A program made the translations under genes and the position numbers. A stretch of 38,324 nucleotides of DNA from a virus, in the IMG/VR virus record IMGVR_UViG_3300039191_000362, positions 1 to 38,324 of that record; one strand, written 5' to 3'. Below are positions 24,425 to 30,667 of this stretch, piece by piece. Every line of letters begins with the position of its first letter. Within the stretch, counting starts at the first letter, position 1. Below the pieces are notes generated by a model. It did not search any database. It worked only from the letters and a program-made list of their open reading frames with translations, and had not been told where the DNA came from.

Positions 24425-24516
24425 AAATTAAAAAAGGCCCAGAGCTGACTGTCAACAAATTTTGCGATGCAAAGGAAGTCCGCACATTCTCACGAGTAGT
24501 GCGCTCTGGGTTTTTT
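24425..24516 (-). ncRNA. Structured RNA upstream of the antirepressor, c4-like antisense candidate
   Basis: On the minus strand CCCAGAGC (24510-24503) pairs with GCTCTGGG (24445-24438), enclosing small hairpins (GCAC...GTGC, TTTGC-ATC-GCAAA), and is followed by CCUUUUUUAAUUUUU, an intrinsic terminator. Just before the closing strand is TTTGTTGACAGTCA (24459-24446), the perfect 14-nt complement of the antirepressor mRNA start region (24410-24397), including two bases of its ATG. An RNA of the same transcript that pairs with the ribosome entry of an antirepressor is the c4 scheme of phages P1/P7. Function is inferred. Confidence 0.65.
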
Positions 24517-24638
24517 AGTGATTTCATTTTGAAATGCATCTAGGTTAATTTATTAACAGTCGATGTAAATATATAAAATTATTTCCATATCTGTTTTTTT
24601 TTAAATTAAAATGACTAAAAAGGTGTCTTTAATCTTTT

Positions 24639-24872
24639 TTATGGTTCATACTCGATAAAATATCTGGCACATGGAGGATGCTCTTTTACTTTTGATCTTT
24701 TTATAGATTTGATCTTATCAATTCCCAGCTTATCAACCTGTAGGTTATTTTCTATCATAAAGTTACGTGTGCGATTGTATGATATCCCTAGTTGAGCTGC
24801 TATATCTACCATAGACATGACAAGCCTATTGCTTGTGATGTATTGCCGCTGTTCTTCCGTTATTTTATTCAT
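24639..24872 (-). CDS. Small HTH protein
   Basis: 77 residues. A clear helix-turn-helix, SMVDIAAQLGISYNRTRNFM (about 20-39), then a basic linker (KSIKRSKVKEHPPCARYF). It might regulate early genes, perhaps the adjacent RNA/antirepressor unit downstream. It starts at TAATG with the upstream gene. Confidence 0.55.
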   Translation of the reverse strand: MNKITEEQRQYITSNRLVMSMVDIAAQLGISYNRTRNFMIENNLQVDKLGIDKIKSIKRSKVKEHPPCARYFIEYEP

Positions 24873-25120
24873 TATTTCTTATTATTGAAAAACCTTCTTA
24901 TAATATAACCTCTTGCTATACTTATGGCGGTAAAGAAAAGTGTAATGATCACGTTCTTTGTGCTAGTGCTATTTATACCTACTAGCGGGAATATAACAAA
25001 GGTGGCCGCTAGTGATATGGTGAAGCCTACAGCTGTGTTTGTTAGTGATTCTATAAAAGATTGTTTCTTGGATTGCCTATGATCTCTTTGATTCATGGCT
25101 TTGTAGTCTCTTTGATCCAT
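24872..25120 (-). CDS. DUF7220-like small membrane protein
   Basis: 82 residues. Polar start rich in Arg/Asp/Gln (MDQRDYKAMNQRDHRQSKKQ), then SFIESLTNTAVGFTISLAAT, FVIFPLVGINSTSTKN, a second helix and a SIARGYIIRRFFN end. This layout, with two helices, an F-L/P-L-G turn and a final SIARxYxxRRxF, matches the DUF7220 family as I remember it from many phages. Function unknown. Confidence 0.65.
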   Translation of the reverse strand: MDQRDYKAMNQRDHRQSKKQSFIESLTNTAVGFTISLAATFVIFPLVGINSTSTKNVIITLFFTAISIARGYIIRRFFNNKK

Positions 25121-25189
25121 TGTTTTTGATTTGATTTATCGTTTTACTGACGTTAGGCAAATGATCCTTGTGGAGTGTTGTGGTTAACT

Positions 25190-25227
25190 GCGCATATAAG
25201 CCATTGAAAAAACGGCTCATATACCGC
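25190..25227 (-). other. Long hairpin in the gap between two early genes
   Basis: On the minus strand GCGGTATATGAGCC and GGCTTATATGCGC pair over 13 positions with two G-U pairs and one bulge, with an 11-base loop. It lies in the 127-base gap 25121-25247, which holds no convincing gene. It may separate or stabilise mRNA parts. Confidence 0.55.
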
Positions 25228-25247
25228 GAGGCGTTAGTAACAATAGA

Positions 25248-25427
25248 TTAATGTTTATGTTTGGTACAGATGTCTTGATCTTGAGGTGGTGTGCCGTACT
25301 TTTTAAAGTCGGCTTTGCATATATCATCCCACTCTTCATTAGTGTACGGTTCGCCTCTTGTAGTTATAAAAACTAAGAATACTACTATTGCAGTTATGGT
25401 GCTGGTGACGGTTATAATGATCCACAT
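25248..25427 (-). CDS. Small membrane protein, 59 residues
   Basis: ATG at 25427, TAA at 25248-25250. An N-terminal membrane helix (MWIIITVTSTITAIVVFLVF) is followed by a polar tail with two Cys and two His (DDICKADFKKYG, then DICTKHKH). It starts one base after the upstream gene stop, fitting the pattern of the operon. It is shorter than most gene-finders accept. Function unknown. Confidence 0.6.
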   Translation of the reverse strand: MWIIITVTSTITAIVVFLVFITTRGEPYTNEEWDDICKADFKKYGTPPQDQDICTKHKH

Positions 25428-25428
25428 A

Positions 25429-25983
25429 TTAATGACCTTTTATTTGTTCCCAACCTCTTACGGAGATGTCTTTTACCCTTTTTTCAAAATCCTTCTCTAT
25501 AGCGACTACTGTGCCATCTGGTGTCTGTATTATTGGTTCAGATTCCCCACAGTACCTAAAATCTGTGAAGTGTATTAATGCCATGTTGTCCTGACCTTCT
25601 TTAAACCATGAATCAAAATCCTGCCTCATAAGTCCATCATTCAAAGCTATTAGTGATTTACTTGCATAACCTTTTACTACCTCACACCAATTGCCTTGCT
25701 TCAATACCGAAGTCCTTTCAATCCCTAATTTTTTAAACTCACAAATAGTCTCTTGAGGTGTTCTATAGGGTTTGCCTGTCCATGATCTAACAGATAGAAT
25801 CGCATCACCAGCATTTACTTCATTTACTTTCTTTTCCCAGTTCTCAAAGCTGCCTCTTATGGTGTGGATCTTCTCACCGTTTAAAATCTTCTTTGCAAAG
25901 TCTGTTGGTTCCCCAGCTCTAGGATGTCCTTTTAGAAAGCTCTTAGCGACCATGAGCACATGTGTCTTTATTTTCTTAGACAT
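25429..25983 (-). CDS. ASCH-like domain protein
   Basis: 184 residues from the ATG at 25983, which overlaps the upstream stop by 8 bases; an ATG at 26025 is also in frame. The segment KIHTIRGSFENWEKKVNEV, followed by GDAILSVRSWTGKPYRTPQ and ETICEF, has the look of ASCH/PUA-fold domains, which bind RNA or modified nucleotides (the family includes N4-acetylcytidine amidohydrolase). Its C-terminal half is mixed (GQDNMALIHFTDFRY). A role in nucleic acid modification or RNA binding is possible; no catalytic residues are clearly assigned. Confidence 0.5.
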   Translation of the reverse strand: MSKKIKTHVLMVAKSFLKGHPRAGEPTDFAKKILNGEKIHTIRGSFENWEKKVNEVNAGDAILSVRSWTGKPYRTPQETICEFKKLGIERTSVLKQGNWCEVVKGYASKSLIALNDGLMRQDFDSWFKEGQDNMALIHFTDFRYCGESEPIIQTPDGTVVAIEKDFEKRVKDISVRGWEQIKGH

Positions 25984-26284
25984 TGCTCTGAGTTTTAGCT
26001 TTACCAGTAATATATCTTTCTTCAATGCAATTTAAAAGATGCAATGCCTCACCTAGAATACGGCTGGGCTCTTTAATATCCTCACATTCTATATGGAGAT
26101 TTAGATACTGTTTGATGATCTCGTGCTTCTCATTGAGATCGTTTGTTATTTCTATGATATTCTCGTCTGCAACTATTTTGAAAACTTGGTAGATACAGTC
26201 GTCTAGTGCGTCATCTGATTGGTAAATTTGTTCAGCTTTAAAACCTAGTTTTAGCAGCTCGTGATTTGGGATGATTTTATTCAT
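25976..26284 (-). CDS. Hypothetical early protein
   Basis: 102 residues, acidic, helical: ELLKLGFKAEQIYQSDDALD, later ECEDIKEPSRILGEALHLLN. No membrane segment or known motif. Overlaps the ASCH-like gene by 8 bases. Confidence 0.5.
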   Translation of the reverse strand: MNKIIPNHELLKLGFKAEQIYQSDDALDDCIYQVFKIVADENIIEITNDLNEKHEIIKQYLNLHIECEDIKEPSRILGEALHLLNCIEERYITGKAKTQSNV

Positions 26285-26298
26285 GGTTTAAAGGCGGT

Positions 26299-26544
26299 TT
26301 AAAGGGTTCTTTTACGATGAAGACAAGCGGTAGACATAATTGCGTCAATAACATTGAAATGATCTTCATTTAAATAGACTGCCATTTTATAGGTCTGATC
26401 AAGTCTTACATGCTTGGGTTCTAAAACTGGAGTAACTCCAAATGTTTTATGAAAATAATAATTTGACATAGTTTTGAGTTCTGGAAACTCTTCACCGTAG
26501 ACCTCATTGAGTACTTGTCTTATTGTGTTAGGCTGTGGCATCAT
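26299..26544 (-). CDS. Hypothetical early protein
   Basis: 81 residues. The start MMPQPNTIRQVLNEVYGEEF and a helical body end in CLHRKRTL. Short gaps on both sides (14 and 3 bases) make it part of the early operon. No family recognised. Confidence 0.45.
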   Translation of the reverse strand: MMPQPNTIRQVLNEVYGEEFPELKTMSNYYFHKTFGVTPVLEPKHVRLDQTYKMAVYLNEDHFNVIDAIMSTACLHRKRTL

Positions 26545-26547
26545 TTG

Positions 26548-26775
26548 TTATTTAGGGACGGCATACCCGTATAAAATTGTTTTGTTTTTTCCTTCTACTG
26601 TAATGTTGCACCAGAGGTTATAAGAGTAAGATCCTGACTTTTTTGCATATTCTTCAGCTTTTGATTTTTCTTCCATTGTAAAAACTCTTGTTAGACCAGA
26701 TTCAACCTGTTTATTTACAAGTGTACCGGTGTCGTTTTGAAATGAATGGACGGCGTATAATGGGATTTTGTTCAT
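26548..26775 (-). CDS. Hypothetical early protein
   Basis: 75 residues: KIPLYAVHSFQNDTGTLVNK, an acidic helix (MEEKSKAEEYAKKS) and a strand-rich end (YNLWCNITVEGKNKTILYGY). The strand-helix-strand pattern suggests a small ferredoxin-like domain. Nothing more can be said. Confidence 0.45.
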   Translation of the reverse strand: MNKIPLYAVHSFQNDTGTLVNKQVESGLTRVFTMEEKSKAEEYAKKSGSYSYNLWCNITVEGKNKTILYGYAVPK

Positions 26776-26785
26776 AGTGTTTGTT

Positions 26786-27382
26786 TTATTTTGATTTCAT
26801 ATTTGCTTTTACATTATCTATACTCTTTCTTGCCATACCTTGAGACATTACCTTGCGGTGCTCTTCCCGACCGCGATCAATGTTCTTATCGGTAGCAAAT
26901 GCGCTCTTATGCTGCACGTGCTTATCATAACTGTTACTTGCTGCGGTAGTGCAGCGTTCTTCAAAGTAATCTTTGAACCATTTCATGACTGTAGGAATGC
27001 TTACACGATCGTACATAATGCCGTGATCTCCATTAAGAGCTCTTGCAAAGACTAAGTTCAAGTCGGCCACGTTCAAACTGCCGTAGCCCAGTTGTATTCT
27101 AAAGGCGACATCATCTATCTGGGATTCGTTAAGCGGCTTCTTTAGATCTAGCAGGTTATTAAGATCGAGTAACCAGAGTTTTATATAAGCCTCTACTTTA
27201 TCCTCTCCTAGTGTGCGCCTCATGTGCGATAGTGATGGAGTGGTACTACAGAGGGCTAGAGCTGTAGTGTTGACCTTTGCAAGCTCTCGTTTTGCTTTTC
27301 TAGGATTGTAAATCGTCCATAACTCGTTTGAGGTAATCTGAGCTAATCCCGTTTGATCCTTTATGGCTAATTCTTTTGACAT
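26786..27382 (-). CDS. Hypothetical early protein (Bacteroidetes phage family)
   Basis: 198 residues, mostly helical: ELWTIYNPRKAKRELAKVNT, CSTTPSLSHMRRTLGEDKVE, NVADLNLVFARALNGDHGIM, YDRVSIPTVMKWFKDYFEER, then a basic tail. I have seen this layout in Mu-like and other Bacteroidetes phages but know no function; a DNA-replication accessory is conceivable. The start overlaps the upstream gene by 83 bases, unusual here; no nearer start codon fits. Confidence 0.5.
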   Translation of the reverse strand: MSKELAIKDQTGLAQITSNELWTIYNPRKAKRELAKVNTTALALCSTTPSLSHMRRTLGEDKVEAYIKLWLLDLNNLLDLKKPLNESQIDDVAFRIQLGYGSLNVADLNLVFARALNGDHGIMYDRVSIPTVMKWFKDYFEERCTTAASNSYDKHVQHKSAFATDKNIDRGREEHRKVMSQGMARKSIDNVKANMKSK

Positions 27383-27860
27383 TTTGTAGTATTTTATTGA
27401 GTTGAGAGTTGATGTATTTAATGTCTAGATTCTTCTGATGGAACTCGTCCAGCTGTAACCAGTTTGCCATAATGATTCTCCATAGCTCTATGGCTTCCCT
27501 TTCATTACCTGTTTCTTCAGTCAGGTAGTTGATAATGCTCTTGAGTGCTTTACCATCTGCGGCTGTAAACTTAGGAGAGAGATTTGTGATGCTCTCGTAT
27601 AGCTTGAAGTACTCATCACTAAAATGGGTCCAGATGTTGCGCACCTTTTCAATTTTTGTATAGGTGATTTTGGGTGATCTCGCTTTAGCAAAAGCGGTAA
27701 CCTGATCTTCTAACGGTGGTATAAGTCTGCCTATATATTCAAAGTGCTGCTCTGTCATCTTACCAGAGATCTTCTCGAGCTTCAAGAACTTGCCGTTGCG
27801 ATAAGTGATCTTAAGCTTTGCATCTGTCTCAACGATTACCGCTATATAATAACTAGTCAT
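27300..27860 (-). CDS. Hypothetical early protein
   Basis: 186 residues from the ATG at 27860, in a TAATG junction with the upstream gene; the frame is open to 27914 but the junction favours 27860. N-terminal strands (SYYIAVIVETDAKLKITYRN) are followed by a helical body, with ADGKALKSIINYLTEETGNE and a final basic helix. The degenerate palindrome CGCTTTAGCAAAAGCG lies inside it at 27681-27696. No family assigned. Confidence 0.5.
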   Translation of the reverse strand: MTSYYIAVIVETDAKLKITYRNGKFLKLEKISGKMTEQHFEYIGRLIPPLEDQVTAFAKARSPKITYTKIEKVRNIWTHFSDEYFKLYESITNLSPKFTAADGKALKSIINYLTEETGNEREAIELWRIIMANWLQLDEFHQKNLDIKYINSQLNKILQNVKRISHKGSNGISSDYLKRVMDDLQS

Positions 27861-28063
27861 TACTTCTGCTGGTCTAGCCAGATTTCTAAATTCATATACA
27901 CAAGAATGATCCAACCGAAGAAAATCATTATTATGTAACTAAAAAGCGCATGCCACCAATTTTGATTGTCGTAAGAATTTGTGAAATCTTCATAAATGAA
28001 TCTAGAGGTGAGTATAAGGTTGATCATAAAGTGAATGATCATTAGAATGATTAAGAATTCCAT
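27860..28063 (-). CDS. Small membrane protein
   Basis: 67 residues with two membrane helices (FLIILMIIHFMINLIL and ALFSYIIMIFFGWIILVY) separated by a polar loop rich in Asn/Asp. Starts 11 bases after the zinc-ribbon gene. Function unknown; may be a superinfection exclusion or holin-type protein. Confidence 0.55.
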   Translation of the reverse strand: MEFLIILMIIHFMINLILTSRFIYEDFTNSYDNQNWWHALFSYIIMIFFGWIILVYMNLEIWLDQQK

Positions 28064-28074
28064 GTTGTTGTTTT

Positions 28075-28215
28075 TTAAGAGTTAGCTTGAGGTTTTGAAA
28101 TCGCTGTATTGCACTTATTACAATACAACACAGTAGTTTCTACGCATACTACTGCGCTTATTACTTTTATGACTACTGCGTCTTCTGGATGGTCACAGTT
28201 GTGTGGCTGCTGCAT
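28075..28215 (-). CDS. Small zinc-ribbon-like protein, 46 residues
   Basis: ATG at 28215 (TAATG with the upstream stop), TAA at 28075. Cys7-x-His9 near the start and CNKC (Cys32, Cys35) near the end make a likely zinc site on a beta hairpin (VVCVETTVLYCNKCN). Small zinc ribbons like this are frequent in phage early operons. Role unknown. Confidence 0.6.
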   Translation of the reverse strand: MQQPHNCDHPEDAVVIKVISAVVCVETTVLYCNKCNTAISKPQANS

Positions 28216-28640
28216 TATTTATATCTTTTTGCAACCATGCCGGTCATGGCATTAATGGTTGTGGTTAATTGTTGCGTGGTCATTTTCTTGAGTGGAAGAG
28301 ATACAGGAGCTTTGGTACTTTGTAACCAGTTTCCCAGCCTGTCCATGTCTGCCACTCTACCATATTTCTCATTCTTTAATTCCCATCCTAGTTGACGTGT
28401 TAAGGAAACAATGGCCATGTGCTGCTGGTTTTTTTTATCAAACAAGCCGTAGTAATTGCGTTTTGCCTTATGAGGTTTTTGCCCTAATTTCTCCAGAATC
28501 AAATTAGCCTGGTCAAAGCTTAAGTCATTGCAAGAAATCTTATCATTATCATCTGTTGCCCATTGCACAAATTCTTCTTTTTGATCGCGGTCGTGGGCGT
28601 TTAAGTGAATGAGTTGTTTTTGTTGTGGTGTTGCTTTCAT
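28215..28640 (-). CDS. GemA-like regulatory protein (Mu gp16 family)
   Basis: 141 residues. A start rich in Gln/Lys (ATPQQKQLIHLNAHDRDQKE), SCNDLSFDQANLILEKLGQK in the middle, then MAIVSLTRQLGWELKNEKYG, DRLGNWLQSTKAPVSLPLKK and MTTQQLTTTINAMTG. The order (a lead helix, a 'sxxxLtxxqa' helix, a linker, then a second set of helices) fits the GemA/DUF1018 family of Mu, which modulates host gene expression. Early operon position supports this. Confidence 0.6.
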   Translation of the reverse strand: MKATPQQKQLIHLNAHDRDQKEEFVQWATDDNDKISCNDLSFDQANLILEKLGQKPHKAKRNYYGLFDKKNQQHMAIVSLTRQLGWELKNEKYGRVADMDRLGNWLQSTKAPVSLPLKKMTTQQLTTTINAMTGMVAKRYK

Positions 28641-28688
28641 TGTTATTAATTAAAGGTTAAAGATTCCCGCCTATGCGGTAAATATTGT

Positions 28689-28754
28689 GACCAGAGTAGG
28701 AGTCGAACCTACCGCCGTGGCTTCCATTCCTGTTTTACCAAGGAAGTTCTGGTC
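28689..28754 (-). ncRNA. tRNA-like RNA without a normal anticodon arm
   Basis: 66 bases. Acceptor stem GACCAGA/TCTGGTC is perfect (7 bp). T arm: GTAGG-TTCGACT-CCTAC, with a canonical loop. D arm: TTCC-TTGGTAAAACA-GGAA, with the loop GG needed for tertiary contacts to the T loop. Only 14 bases (28713-28726) replace anticodon arm and variable loop; the best fold is TGG-AAG-CCA, a 3-bp mini-hairpin, plus 5 bases. The 3' flank reads ACA. It cannot decode, so it is a tRNA-like element or a deletion form. Confidence 0.55.
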
Positions 28755-28843
28755 ATTTGCCATTTAAGCCATGGCTGGCGATCTTCTCGTGATTAGGTAT
28801 ATGATACAAAGGCTCTACCTTTAACCATGCTGTCGCGTTTTTA

Positions 28844-28921
28844 CTAAAAGTTAGGGGAGCGCAATAAGCTAGACATCACAAGCGCATCTACTGGATCAAC
28901 AGCATTCTGTAACCGAGCCAT
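28844..28921 (-). CDS. Possible 25-residue peptide
   Basis: A short frame, MARLQNAVDPVDALVMSSLL and five more residues, preceded by GAGGGGA, an unusual SD-like sequence. AGGGGA (28853-28858) and TCCCCT (28922-28927) are complementary, so the whole frame lies in a hairpin. The stretch 28641-28951 otherwise contains only the tRNA-like element. Real coding is uncertain. Confidence 0.25.
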   Translation of the reverse strand: MARLQNAVDPVDALVMSSLLRSPNF

Positions 28922-28951
28922 TCCCCTCGCCAGCAATAAATTACTACTGAC

Positions 28952-29125
28952 TTAATTTTGTACCGGTGCGACTAGTTTATGGCTGCGAGTAGTAACGTCT
29001 TTGATCCAGCGCCATCCTTTTGCCATGAGCTGCTGCTCAAGCTCTAATTGATCCACTGCGCTTAACTTTGCTTTTGCTATCAGCTTTTTAGGCTGGTTTT
29101 GAATTACCTCGTGATTATTACTCAT
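28952..29125 (-). CDS. Small early protein, 57 residues
   Basis: ATG at 29125, TAA at 28952-28954. Polar, basic: PKKLIAKAKLSAVDQLELEQ then QLMAKGWRWIKDVTTRSHKL. The start overlaps the upstream stop by 8 bases (ATGAGTAA), the same coupling found elsewhere in this element. No family recognised. Confidence 0.6.
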   Translation of the reverse strand: MSNNHEVIQNQPKKLIAKAKLSAVDQLELEQQLMAKGWRWIKDVTTRSHKLVAPVQN

Positions 29126-29279
29126 GATTTGCGATTTTTACTAAGTGATTTGAGAAAACAGTAGACTCTTCTAGAGTCAGTTCTACTTTTGCGATCCAGG
29201 CGCCATCACCATCTAATGTGATAGGCTTAGCGTTTACATGATAAGTGCGGTCGTCGATTTTTTTTATTGCTGTTGCCAT
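29118..29279 (-). CDS. Small early protein, 53 residues
   Basis: ATG at 29279, TAA at 29118-29120. Mostly strands (TAIKKIDDRTYHVNAKPITL, GDGAWIAKVELTLEES) and a short helix. TAATG junction upstream, ATGAGTAA junction downstream. Unknown function. Confidence 0.6.
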   Translation of the reverse strand: MATAIKKIDDRTYHVNAKPITLDGDGAWIAKVELTLEESTVFSNHLVKIANHE

Positions 29280-29413
29280 TAATAGTTGTTTAAGTGTTCA
29301 TCATTATCATTATCGTGGTATTCTTCGTTTTGAAATAAACTACCTATCAACATTGCAGCTACCACGACTGATGCGATGATTATGATAAAGTTTAAAGAGT
29401 TATAAGATTCCAT
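29279..29413 (-). CDS. Small membrane protein, 44 residues
   Basis: ATG at 29413, TAA at 29279-29281. One membrane helix (LNFIIIIASVVVAAMLIGSL) and an acidic, Asn/Asp-rich C-terminal tail (YHDNDNDEHLNNY). It follows the DUF3164-like gene within two bases. Function unknown. Confidence 0.55.
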   Translation of the reverse strand: MESYNSLNFIIIIASVVVAAMLIGSLFQNEEYHDNDNDEHLNNY

Positions 29414-29414
29414 T

Positions 29415-30053
29415 TTACAAGCTTGAGAATTGCAGAATAACATTCTCCCACTTTCCATCTGGAGCCTTGCGCTTGAACTCGTATCCGTAACCTTTTAAGT
29501 GGTTAGAGTAAGATTCCTTAATTAACCTCAGGCCTTCTGTCCAGCGTGTGTCTGTAAACTTATCTTCATGCTGGAGTAGATTCATCACCTCGCTGTATTC
29601 TAGATCTTGATTTTTATTGCGAGCTATAAGGGAAATTAATATTTCATACATCTTCACATCACGTTTTTTTACTACATCCCCTAAGAAATCTTTGATTAAC
29701 TCTATTGCTTTTTCACTGCGCTCATCAAATACAGGTTCTGTGTCCCTCCGTCTGGTTACTCTGAGCTGGCCATCTTCTGTAGTTATGGAAAACCCACCTT
29801 TGGAGTTAGAACGCATCTTTCCATAATCAGCAAGTTTTATAGCTTGAGTGTCCATAAGCTCATGAACCATTGCTTTAAATTCTTTAAGATCTCTATGTGC
29901 TTCTACGGCATTAGTCATCATCATGCTGATGCTTAAATCCCGATCTTTCTCGTATTGTTTTTTTTCCTTTGCTGCCTTTGCTGTTTTGGCTTTTTTTCTT
30001 GCTGCTAATTCTTGCTCTAGCTGCTCGTCTGTAAGTTCTATTTTGTGTGACAT
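29415..30053 (-). CDS. DUF3164 family protein (Mu-like early protein)
   Basis: 212 residues. N-terminal 60 residues are highly charged (ELAARKKAKTAKAAKEKKQY). The centre, DYGKMRSNSKGGFSITTEDG followed by QLRVTRRR and FDERSEKAIELIKDFL, matches DUF3164, found next to the transposition genes of many Mu-like phages. The last part holds EFKRKAPDGKWENVILQFSS. Its function is not known. Confidence 0.65.
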   Translation of the reverse strand: MSHKIELTDEQLEQELAARKKAKTAKAAKEKKQYEKDRDLSISMMMTNAVEAHRDLKEFKAMVHELMDTQAIKLADYGKMRSNSKGGFSITTEDGQLRVTRRRDTEPVFDERSEKAIELIKDFLGDVVKKRDVKMYEILISLIARNKNQDLEYSEVMNLLQHEDKFTDTRWTEGLRLIKESYSNHLKGYGYEFKRKAPDGKWENVILQFSSL

Positions 30054-30066
30054 TATTATTTAGGTA

Positions 30067-30333
30067 TTAAGTTTCTTTAGTAATTAAAATTCGGTTATCG
30101 TTGTAGTAGCATTTAGGTCTTTGGTGTGCTGCGTTTTTAAGTACGATTTCTAATAAATCAGCTGCTATTCTGTCAGACAGCTTTATTCCCTGACCTACGT
30201 ACTGATGTATGGTTATTCTATCCCCAACAGTAAACTTGTTGTGTCCATCAATATCTAATGCGTTATAGATATCTTCTTTGTGAAGAGCATCCAGCTGCTC
30301 CTTCAATCGCTCTCTAGTTACTTCTAATGTCAT
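30067..30333 (-). CDS. Hypothetical early protein
   Basis: 88 residues. Helical start (TRERLKEQLDALHKEDIYNA), then NKFTVGDRITIHQYVGQGIK and a final strand-rich part. Overlaps the upstream gene by 20 bases. No family recognised. Confidence 0.5.
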   Translation of the reverse strand: MTLEVTRERLKEQLDALHKEDIYNALDIDGHNKFTVGDRITIHQYVGQGIKLSDRIAADLLEIVLKNAAHQRPKCYYNDNRILITKET

Positions 30334-30667
30334 GCTGTTGTATGGTGTTAATTATATTTAATTTACTAGCTACATTTAAAAGCGGTACAGAATAGTAGAT
30401 AAAGATCTTCATAGTGCTTTTGTGCCATAGCTTGATCATTGCTTCACTATCTTTAAGATTCTGATAAGGCATTGCCTCATCTCTAAAGTCTACTTCTAGT
30501 CCTGTAATCTGTACCATGAACCATTTGTACATCTTCTTATTAGCTATTAACTGCTGAAGATGCTCTTGGGAATGTGCTTTTTTACCGCACCAGTCAAAGT
30601 ACTTCTGGAAGAGAATTTCATTGTATATTTTTTGATTTACTCCTAATATTTCAAATATTGCTTTCAT
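30314..30667 (-). CDS. Hypothetical early protein
   Basis: 117 residues, helical and basic (GVNQKIYNEILFQKYFDWCG, KKAHSQEHLQQLIANKKMYK). Four-base ATGA overlap with the ATPase gene upstream. No membrane helix. Function unknown; might be a partner of the ATPase. Confidence 0.5.
   Translation of the reverse strand: MKAIFEILGVNQKIYNEILFQKYFDWCGKKAHSQEHLQQLIANKKMYKWFMVQITGLEVDFRDEAMPYQNLKDSEAMIKLWHKSTMKIFIYYSVPLLNVASKLNIINTIQQHDIRSN

Noticed and set aside
25077-25220. 47-codon minus frame (MSRFFNGLYAQLTTTLHKDH)
   Set aside because: It overlaps the DUF7220-like gene by 44 bases in another frame and its start lies within a strong hairpin; coding is doubtful.
28853-28927. Second tRNA-like element with AGGGGA/TCCCCT ends
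   Set aside because: The ends pair and the length (75) fits a tRNA, but there is no T arm with a TTCRANY loop on either strand and no credible anticodon arm.
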